Shown: piece by piece, positions 1 through 5,821 of the stretch
Position numbering within the stretch: the stretch's first letter is position 1
How the letters are laid out: each line of letters begins with the position of its first letter
Assembly (NCBI GenBank): GCA_027451165.1
Contig: DAIDJX010000157.1
Coordinates: forward strand, 1-7,696
From: Prolixibacteraceae bacterium
Lineage (GTDB): Bacteria > Bacteroidota > Bacteroidia > Bacteroidales > Prolixibacteraceae
Length of the DNA stretch: 7,696 nt
Direction: 5' to 3'
Position numbers and translations under genes: made by a program
The notes under the pieces: generated by a model
Databases searched by the model: none
Seen by the model: only the letters and a program-made list of their open reading frames with translations
What the model was told of the DNA's origin: nothing

Positions 1-3000
1 AAGAAAGGTGTAGTTATCAACACATGGACTCCCAATGTTACAAATGTCAGTATATCCGGAAGCGTTACCGGGAGTGATGGTGATTATTTCTACATCAGGG
101 TATACCAGAGTGGTAACCTGACTGCTGTTTCTGCTCCCATCTGGATTGTCGGGGGAACCGCGAATGTTTCACCCACCATCAACCTGACCGCACCTGCGAA
201 CAACGCCACTTACGAACAGCCTGCAACCATCAGCATTACCGCGAATGCTTCCGATACTGACGGAACTGTTGCCAAGGTTGAGTTCTTCCAGGGTACGACT
301 TTACTTGGAGAAGATACAACGGCTCCTTATTCTTATACATGGAGCGGTGTGATGGCAGGGACGTATTCCATTTCAGCCAAAGCAACCGATAATCTCGGAG
401 CCGTAACTGCTTCGACAGCCGTTTCTGTTTCGGTGTATGATCCGGCAGCCCCGGTAACTGTTTCTTCTGTAATTGCCAACGGAACAGATGATGCTGAAGA
501 AAGCGATGCAGGAGTGATCTATCTGGCCAGCACCGATATAGAATTGGTGTATGATTCTTATAATACGGCCGGAAATCAGGTAGTAGGTTTAAGGTTTACG
601 AATCTGAATATTCCTAAAAATGCGGGAATAAGCAGCGCTTATATTCAGTTTACCTGTGATGAAGTATCTACGGGAACCTGCAATCTGACCATAAAGGGAG
701 AAGCTGCTGATAATCCGGTTACCTTTGCAGCGACTACCGGGAACATCAGTTCAAGGGCAAATACATCAGCTTCCGTAAACTGGATCCCTGCGTCCTGGCC
801 AACCATCGATGTAGCCGGCGTGGATCAACGGACTCCTGACCTAACTTCCATCATTCAGGAAATTGTAAACCGGAGTGGTTATACCTCATCCAGCGCAATA
901 AGTATCATCATCACAGGAACCGGCAGCAGGATCGCAGAAGCCTATGAAGGGGTTCCTGCGTCCGCTGCTAAACTTTATGTAACGTTTACTTTGGTACAGC
1001 AGGTTACCCCAACCTTTACTCAGATTGGTCCGCTTTGCCAGAATTCCACTCCTCCAGGTTTACCGCTGACGTCAAATAACGGTATTACCGGGACATGGAG
1101 TCCATCAACCATCTCCACTTCAACAGCAGGATCAACCCTTTATACCTTTACACCGACTGCTGGTCAGAATGCCACCACTGCCACCATGACCATTGTGGTC
1201 AATCCGAACGTCACGCCAACGTTCAGTGCCGTAGGACCATTTTGCTACGGAGCCACGATCCCGGCACTGCCGACCACCTCAACCAACGGGATCACCGGCA
1301 GCTGGAGCCCGGCCATCAATAATACAAACACTACCCTGTATACGTTTACGCCGTCTGCAGGTCAGTGTGCGACCACAACGACATTGACCATTGTGGTTAC
1401 ACCCAATGTAACTCCGGCATTTAACACCGTTGGGCCTTATTGCGCAGGCACCAGTATTCCGGCTTTACCCACCACATCAAACAATGGTATTACAGGTACA
1501 TGGAGCCCGGCTATCAACAACACGACAACTACGCTTTATACCTTTACGCCGACTGCCGGACAATGTGCGACCACAGCAACAATGACCATTGTAATTACAC
1601 CGAATATCACCCCGGCTTTCGATGCTGTTGGTTCCTATTGCGCCGGCGCATCAATTCCTGCTTTGCCAACCACTTCGCTGAATGGCTTTTCCGGCAGCTG
1701 GAGCCCGGCTATCAATAACCTGGAGACCACAACCTATACTTTCACTCCTGATGCTGGTCAGTGTGCAACCATTGCCATACTCTCCATAACCATCAATCAA
1801 CCGGTTGTACCCCAATTTGCTCCGATTGGTCCGCTTTGCCAGAACTCCACTCCGCCCAGCTTGCCATTGGTTTCCACCAACGGAATTTCAGGAACATGGA
1901 ATCCTTCTGTCATTTCCACCGAAAATATGGGCACAAATTCCTATATTTTCACACCGGATGCCGGTCAGTGTGCACAATCCGCAACATTGGACATTACGGT
2001 TTCTGATCCTGTTCCACCATTGTTCAATGCTGTAGGTCCATATTGTGCCGGCGCTGTCATACCTGCACTTCCGTTGGTTTCTGAAAACGGTATAAGCGGT
2101 ACCTGGTCTCCGGAACTGAACAATGCCGAGACCACAGAATATACATTTACGCCGAATGCCGGACAATGTGCTACGACCACTACCCTGACCGTCGTCATTG
2201 TCCCCAATGTTATACCGTCCTTCACACAGGAAGGACCCTACTGTACTGGTTCTTCGATTCCCGCTTTACCAACGACTTCGCTTAATGGCATTTCCGGTAC
2301 CTGGAGCCCGGCGATCAACAATGGGGCGACCACTACCTATACCTTTACGCCTTCTGCCGGACTGTGTGCCACCACCACCACGATGACTGTCGTCATTGTA
2401 CCCAATGTTATACCGTCCTTCACTCAGGAAGGACCCTACTGTACTGGTTCTTCGATTCCCGCATTGCCAACGACTTCGCTTAATGGCATTACAGGAACCT
2501 GGAGTCCGGCGATAAATAACATGGTTACCACAACTTATACTTTTACGCCGGATGCCGGGCAATGTGCCACAACGGCCAGTATGACCATTGTAATCAACCA
2601 AAAAGTCACCCCGACATTCAGCCAGATCGGTCCTTTTGTACAAGGCTCTGCACCGACCGCTTTGCCGGGAACTTCTTTGAATGGAATTCCGGGAACATGG
2701 GTGCCTGCGGTTATTTCTACCACCGAAACGGGAACCTTCCCCTATGTGTTTACTCCGGATGCAGGCCAATGTGCTGTTCCTGTTACCGTGAACATTACCA
2801 TTACGCCGTCCAATACCCCGCCGGTTGTTGCCATTACTGCCCCGGCAAACGGTAAAGTCTATACCAATCCGGCAAGCGTTACCATTACCGCCACTGCAAC
2901 CGATGGAGACGGAACAGTAACCAAGGTTGAATTCTACCAGGGGGCCACTTTGATTGGAACCGATACATCCAGTCCGTACTCCGTGACCTGGAATGTAACA

Positions 3001-3942
3001 ACCAACGGGAGTTATTCCCTGACGGCCCAGGCCACTGACGATGATGGTGCGGTCACCACCTCTGCTGCAGTCGGTATCAGCGTGATTGCACCGACCATTA
3101 TCACATTGAGCAAAAGGATTGCCTATGGTATTGACGATGTGGAAGAATACAACAACGGGACCATGAATACCACCAGTGATGATATTGAACTGGTATATGA
3201 CAACAGTACAACGGGTAATCAGAAGGTGGGACTGCGCTTCAGGGCGCTGACCATTCCACAGGGTGCCGTCATTACCAATGCCTATATTCAGTTCCGGGTC
3301 GATGAGGTCACAACGGCCGCTGCCAGCCTGACCATCTGGGGGCAGAATGTGGACAATGCCGCACTTTTCACCACATCAAGAAAGAATGTTTCCAACCGAG
3401 TTAAAACGTCGGCATCTGTGGCCTGGGTTCCGGCAACCTGGCCCACTGTGGGAGCTGCCGGAACGGCACAGCAAACCCCGGAGCTTAAAACGATCGTTCA
3501 GGAAATTGTGAACCGCACAGGCTGGGCATCGGGGAACAGCATGGTGTTCATCGTAAACGGAACCGGAAAACGGACCGCGGAGTCTTATGAAGGATTGGCT
3601 TCAGGGGCGGCACAATTGAATGTGCAATACTATGTTCCGCTGAAAACCGGAGTTGTGCCTTCAATGATTCAGGTCAATCAATCTGATTTCGCAGCGCAGA
3701 AAGGTATCCTTTCCTGTTACCCCAATCCATTCAGAAATGAAATTAACATTGAATTCCAACCATCAGAAAATGAAGTGATTGGAAGGATTGAGGTCTTTAA
3801 TAGTGCAGGAAACCTTGTCAGAACGGTAATCAGCCCGGCACAGCATACAGTGTTAAAACTGGCTGATGTACAACCGGGAATCTACCTGATCAGGCTGGTC
3901 ACCGACAGGCACAGCTATTCAAAGACAGTGGTAAGGAATTAA
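1..3942 (+). CDS. Large secreted multidomain Ig-repeat protein with T9SS sorting domain (5' end outside window)
   Basis: The reading frame is open from base 1 to the TAA at 3940-3942, so 1313 residues are visible and the true start lies upstream; the ATG at 349 falls inside an Ig domain and is not the start. Domains by visible residue: 1-50, a tail containing DGDYFYIRV and SAPIWI, which resembles the end of some PHP/calcineurin-type phosphoesterases (weak inference); 57-145, a Big_7-like Ig domain (TAPANNATYEQ, KVEFFQG); 154-330, a ~178-aa beta-rich domain (DIELVYD, GLRF, AYIQF, IQEIVNR); 335-937, nine 66-69-aa Ig-like units; 939-1030, a second Big_7-like domain; 1035-1212, a second ~178-aa domain; 1236-1313, a type A T9SS sorting domain (SCYPNPF, ENEVIGRIEVFNSAG, LADVQPGIYLIRL, KTVVRN end). 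The protein is therefore probably exported by T9SS to the surface or medium. No catalytic domain is visible, and the enzymatic role, if any, is outside the window. A terminator follows directly. Confidence 0.93.
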   Translation, partial: KKGVVINTWTPNVTNVSISGSVTGSDGDYFYIRVYQSGNLTAVSAPIWIVGGTANVSPTINLTAPANNATYEQPATISITANASDTDGTVAKVEFFQGTTLLGEDTTAPYSYTWSGVMAGTYSISAKATDNLGAVTASTAVSVSVYDPAAPVTVSSVIANGTDDAEESDAGVIYLASTDIELVYDSYNTAGNQVVGLRFTNLNIPKNAGISSAYIQFTCDEVSTGTCNLTIKGEAADNPVTFAATTGNISSRANTSASVNWIPASWPTIDVAGVDQRTPDLTSIIQEIVNRSGYTSSSAISIIITGTGSRIAEAYEGVPASAAKLYVTFTLVQQVTPTFTQIGPLCQNSTPPGLPLTSNNGITGTWSPSTISTSTAGSTLYTFTPTAGQNATTATMTIVVNPNVTPTFSAVGPFCYGATIPALPTTSTNGITGSWSPAINNTNTTLYTFTPSAGQCATTTTLTIVVTPNVTPAFNTVGPYCAGTSIPALPTTSNNGITGTWSPAINNTTTTLYTFTPTAGQCATTATMTIVITPNITPAFDAVGSYCAGASIPALPTTSLNGFSGSWSPAINNLETTTYTFTPDAGQCATIAILSITINQPVVPQFAPIGPLCQNSTPPSLPLVSTNGISGTWNPSVISTENMGTNSYIFTPDAGQCAQSATLDITVSDPVPPLFNAVGPYCAGAVIPALPLVSENGISGTWSPELNNAETTEYTFTPNAGQCATTTTLTVVIVPNVIPSFTQEGPYCTGSSIPALPTTSLNGISGTWSPAINNGATTTYTFTPSAGLCATTTTMTVVIVPNVIPSFTQEGPYCTGSSIPALPTTSLNGITGTWSPAINNMVTTTYTFTPDAGQCATTASMTIVINQKVTPTFSQIGPFVQGSAPTALPGTSLNGIPGTWVPAVISTTETGTFPYVFTPDAGQCAVPVTVNITITPSNTPPVVAITAPANGKVYTNPASVTITATATDGDGTVTKVEFYQGATLIGTDTSSPYSVTWNVTTNGSYSLTAQATDDDGAVTTSAAVGISVIAPTIITLSKRIAYGIDDVEEYNNGTMNTTSDDIELVYDNSTTGNQKVGLRFRALTIPQGAVITNAYIQFRVDEVTTAAASLTIWGQNVDNAALFTTSRKNVSNRVKTSASVAWVPATWPTVGAAGTAQQTPELKTIVQEIVNRTGWASGNSMVFIVNGTGKRTAESYEGLASGAAQLNVQYYVPLKTGVVPSMIQVNQSDFAAQKGILSCYPNPFRNEINIEFQPSENEVIGRIEVFNSAGNLVRTVISPAQHTVLKLADVQPGIYLIRLVTDRHSYSKTVVRN
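169..990 (+). repeat. Duplicated module, copy 1: Big_7-like Ig domain plus ~178-aa beta-rich domain
   Basis: Within the large CDS, a Big_7-like Ig domain (169-435) is followed by a ~178-aa domain (460-990). The same pair recurs at 2815-3636, so the module brackets the nine-unit array. Matching landmarks in the two large domains are TDDAEE/IDDVEE, DIELVYD, VGLRF, AYIQF, SASVNW/SASVAW, IQEIVNR/VQEIVNR and AEAYEG/AESYEG. I recognise the second domain as a recurrent element of bacterial secreted proteins but cannot name its family. It is probably an all-beta ligand-binding or spacer domain. Confidence 0.8.
1003..2811 (+). repeat. Nine tandem Ig-like units (protein-coding), lengths 69-66-66-66-69-66-66-66-69 aa
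   Basis: Units start at 1003, 1210, 1408, 1606, 1804, 2011, 2209, 2407 and 2605 and run on without linkers. The consensus is roughly V-x-P-x-F-x-x-x-G-P-x-C, then P-A-L-P-x-x-S-x-N-G-I-x-G-T-W-S-P, then Y-T-F-T-P-x-A-G-Q-C and a final T-M-T-I-x-I strand. Units 1, 5 and 9 are the 69-aa type with three extra residues after the W-x-P segment (IST...); the other six are 66 aa, so the long units start exactly 801 bp apart. Units 4 and 8, which precede long units, both end in INQ-x rather than P-N. Such repeats are common stalk-like elements in Bacteroidota surface proteins. Unit 1 lacks the second Cys and unit 9 the first. Confidence 0.92.
2191..2490 (+). repeat. Recent 198-bp tandem duplication inside the Ig array (units 7 and 8)
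   Basis: The stretch 2191-2292 is repeated at 2389-2490, exactly 198 bp (66 codons) later, with only four base differences in 102 positions. The other units have diverged widely at the DNA level. This pair is therefore the youngest duplication or a gene-conversion tract, and it shows the array changing length by whole units. Confidence 0.9.
2815..3636 (+). repeat. Duplicated module, copy 2: Big_7-like Ig domain plus ~178-aa beta-rich domain
   Basis: This is the second copy of the module at 169-990. The Ig part (2815-3090) has TAPANGKVY, KVEFYQGATLIGTD and AQATDDDGAV, matching TAPANNATY, KVEFFQGTTLLGED and AKATDNLGAV in copy 1. The large domain spans 3103-3636. The copies are clearly homologous but well diverged, so the duplication is old compared with that of Ig units 7 and 8. 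Confidence 0.8.
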
Positions 3943-3950
3943 ATAATATG

Positions 3951-3980
3951 GGGGCTATCCTTTGGATAGCCCCTTTTCTG
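3951..3980 (+). terminator. Rho-independent terminator after the Ig-repeat gene
   Basis: A perfect 10-bp stem (GGGGCTATCC at 3951-3960, GGATAGCCCC at 3964-3973) encloses a TTT loop and is followed by TTTTCTG. It lies 8 bases after the stop codon at 3942 and 56 bases before the next start. It should separate the two secreted-protein genes into different transcripts. Confidence 0.9.
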
Positions 3981-4036
3981 ATTTTGGGACTAAATTAAAA
4001 TGAGACGATTACAGAAAAAATTTACTCTAATTTCTT

Positions 4037-5638
4037 ATGTCTACTATCCATTTACGCTGCTTCTTATTCAGGATTGACCTGGGTTTGAGTTGTTTGTTTG
4101 TCATTTTGCTGGCTTGTTTTCAGGCGGGCTACAGTCAGACCACACGCTTTGCTGTGATCGGAGATTTCGGCGGAGGTTCCGCCAACGAGACTTCGGTAGC
4201 CAACCAGGTCAAATCGTGGAGCCCTTCTTTTGTTGTGACGGCCGGAGACAACCGTTATGGCAGCATTAATTTTGACCTTGCCGTTGGGCGGGATTATTGT
4301 CCTTTTATCAAAGGGGCGACTTCTGGTACCAATTGCGGGGGAAATGCAGCTTCAGTAAATGCTTTTTTCCCGGTTCCCGGGAACCATGATTATACCGACG
4401 GCGGTGGCCTGACGGAATACCTCAGCTATTTTACCCTGCCCGGTACTGGAGTATCTACCTCAGGTACCTCTGGAAATGAACGTTATTATGATGTCATACA
4501 AGGTCCTGTCCATTTGTTTTTCCTCGATAGCCAGGGCGCCATTACCACCAGCTCTGATATGACGGCCCAGAAAAACTGGCTGCAGGCTCAACTGGCTGTT
4601 TCAACAGCGGTCTGGAAAATAGTCATTGACCATCATGCGCCCTATTCCTCCTGTTCCTCCCATGGATCCGTGGCAGCCATGCAATGGCCTTATCAGTCCT
4701 GGGGTGCAGATGCCATGTTCAGCGGACATGACCACACTTACGAACGGGTGGTATTAGATGAATTTCCTTATTTTGTAACAGGTAACAGCGGATATACCCT
4801 CTATAATTTTGGAACTCCTGTCACCGGAAGCCAGGTGCGGTATAATACCACTTATGGGGCAATCAGGGTGGATGCAGACCGTCACTCGATGGTGTTTACT
4901 GCAATAAATATGAACGGCGTAACTGTAGATACCTACACACTGAATAAGAACTCTTCCCCTGCATTTACCTCCAATCCGCTGGTAAAAACGGGTGGGCAAG
5001 CTGGTACAGCCTACAGCGGAACCATTGCCGGTGATGCTGCGGATGCAGACAGCGACCCCCTGACGTTTTCGAAAGTCTCCGGTCCTGCCTGGCTGGCTGT
5101 GGCTTCCGGTGGGGCGCTCTCCGGAACTCCGGGGGGTGGTGATGCCGGTCTGAACAGTTTCACGGTGCAGGTTACCGACGGATACGGGGGTACTGCCACC
5201 ACAGTGATGACCATCACGGTGGGGACTGTAGTGCCGGTGTTTTCCCAGATCGGACCGCTGTGTCAATACAGTACTGCACCGGAATTGCCCCTGTTCTCCA
5301 ACAATACTGTTCCCGTTAAGGGGTACTGGAATCCTCCCCTGATCTCCACTTACTCTACGGGTTCCTCAGTATTTACCTTTACGCCCTATCCCGGGCAAAG
5401 TGCAGAGGAAACCACCATGACGATAACCATTAATCAGGCGCCGGTGCCTTTGTTTACACCCGTTGGTCCTTTTGTAGCCAGTACGGCCATCGATCCTTTG
5501 CCGCTCACCTCAACCAATAATATTTCCGGAGTTTGGAACCCGGCCATCACCAACATGAGTACCGCCACCTATACTTTTACGCCCAATGGGGGCCAATGCG
5601 GAACAAAAGCCTGGCAGACAATAACGATCCAAAACTAA
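4037..5638 (+). CDS. Exported metallophosphoesterase (purple acid phosphatase-like) with putative-Ig and two Ig-like repeat units
   Basis: This 533-aa protein probably hydrolyses phosphomonoesters outside the cytoplasm. Residues 1-35 form an export signal: an n-region with arginines, a hydrophobic core LSCLFVILLAC, then GYSQ-T. The calcineurin-like core spans ~37-300, with the metal-ligand blocks GDFGG (D43), GDNRY (D71, N72, Y74), GNHDY (N116, H117), DHHAPYSS (H199/H200) and GHDHTYER (H231, H233). This set and its order match purple/tartrate-resistant acid phosphatase relatives. Residues ~307-395 form a He_PIG-type putative-Ig domain (GTAYSGTIAGDAADADSDPL, SGTP, FTVQVTDG). Residues 398-532 are two units of the repeat family found in the upstream gene. 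The start is the first ATG after an in-frame TAA at 4028; no clear Shine-Dalgarno is seen, which is normal for this phylum. There is no T9SS sorting domain: the protein stops at the last repeat strand (TITIQN). The LLAC segment (residues 24-27) could be a lipobox, giving a lipoprotein instead. Substrate is unknown. Confidence 0.92.
   Translation: MSTIHLRCFLFRIDLGLSCLFVILLACFQAGYSQTTRFAVIGDFGGGSANETSVANQVKSWSPSFVVTAGDNRYGSINFDLAVGRDYCPFIKGATSGTNCGGNAASVNAFFPVPGNHDYTDGGGLTEYLSYFTLPGTGVSTSGTSGNERYYDVIQGPVHLFFLDSQGAITTSSDMTAQKNWLQAQLAVSTAVWKIVIDHHAPYSSCSSHGSVAAMQWPYQSWGADAMFSGHDHTYERVVLDEFPYFVTGNSGYTLYNFGTPVTGSQVRYNTTYGAIRVDADRHSMVFTAINMNGVTVDTYTLNKNSSPAFTSNPLVKTGGQAGTAYSGTIAGDAADADSDPLTFSKVSGPAWLAVASGGALSGTPGGGDAGLNSFTVQVTDGYGGTATTVMTITVGTVVPVFSQIGPLCQYSTAPELPLFSNNTVPVKGYWNPPLISTYSTGSSVFTFTPYPGQSAEETTMTITINQAPVPLFTPVGPFVASTAIDPLPLTSTNNISGVWNPAITNMSTATYTFTPNGGQCGTKAWQTITIQN
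5228..5635 (+). repeat. Two Ig-like units at the C-terminus of the phosphoesterase
   Basis: Unit a (5228-5440) has VPVFSQIGPLCQYS and is a long-type unit with ISTYSTG. Unit b (5441-5635) has VPLFTPVGPFVAS and ends YTFTPNGGQCG. They belong to the same family as the nine units at 1003-2811. Unit a has the first Cys but Ser at the second position (PGQSAEE); unit b has Val at the first and Cys at the second. The array thus shows the same end pattern as the large array in the upstream gene. Confidence 0.88.
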
Positions 5639-5711
5639 AAAACATAGATCTTAAAACTAAGAATATATTATGAAAATAAAATATAGATTTGTAATTGAAT
5701 CGCATGCTATT

Positions 5712-5725
5712 TTAGTTGATCCTTA
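5712..5725 (+). repeat. Left terminal inverted repeat of the IS
   Basis: TTAGTTGATCCTTA is the exact reverse complement of 7176-7189. The next inward bases differ (ATAAT versus TAAAC read inward), so 14 bp is the exact match as seen. The true end could be a few bases inward, because TTA/TAA may be target-derived. Confidence 0.85.
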
Positions 5726-5729
5726 ATAA

Positions 5730-5754
5730 TTATTAACAATTTGACTGTTAATAA
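5730..5754. promoter_or_regulatory. 9-bp palindrome inside the left end of the IS
   Basis: TTATTAACA (5730-5738) and TGTTAATAA (5746-5754) are perfect inverted repeats with a 7-base spacer. The site lies 5 bases inside the left inverted repeat and ~70 bases before the transposase start. It covers a TTGACT (5741-5746) that, with TAAAAT (5766-5771), might be a weak promoter at a poor 19-bp spacing. A transposase-binding or autoregulatory site is plausible but unproven. Confidence 0.5.
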
Positions 5755-5786
5755 CTTACGTTCTTTAAAATGTTGTTTTATCCAGC

Positions 5787-5812
5787 GATTTTGATTAAAT
5801 TCGGTCAAAATC
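5787..5812 (+). promoter_or_regulatory. 8-bp inverted repeat in the transposase leader, just before the start
   Basis: GATTTTGA (5787-5794) and TCAAAATC (5805-5812) pair perfectly around a 10-base loop. The 3' arm ends 9 bases before the ATG at 5822 and abuts a possible purine-rich ribosome site (TGGAAA, 5814-5819). Leader hairpins that limit transposase translation from read-through transcripts are known in other ISs; that role here is inferred. Confidence 0.45.
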
Positions 5813-5821
5813 CTGGAAATC

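Noticed and set aside
349..351. ATG as the start of the large protein
   Set aside because: The frame is open to base 1 and the upstream codons encode most of the same Ig domain, so this Met is internal.
2266..2769. 167-aa open frame on the minus strand
   Set aside because: It is antisense to the Ig repeats, is low-complexity and rich in R, S and G, and repeats with the same period as the plus-strand gene. It is a shadow frame.
1003..2811. Regular direct repeats with 198-bp spacing, considered as a CRISPR or satellite array
   Set aside because: The periodicity is an exact codon multiple inside one open frame and encodes Ig-like units; there are no short identical repeats with unique spacers.
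3981..4036. Bacteroidota-type promoter (TTTG ... TAnnTTTG) before the phosphoesterase
   Set aside because: There is a TTTG at 3983-3986, but no TAnnTTTG-like box at a suitable distance; the nearest candidate (TAATTTCT at 4028) is ~41 bases away.
4000..4077. Alternative upstream ATG (MRRLQKKFTLI...) as the start of the phosphoesterase
   Set aside because: It is basic and hydrophobic like a signal peptide but lies in another frame and stops at 4077. Using it would need a frameshift, and the ATG at 4037 already gives an adequate signal.
4754..5266. 170-aa open frame on the minus strand
   Set aside because: It is antisense to the phosphoesterase and putative-Ig coding region and has no recognisable motif or start context.
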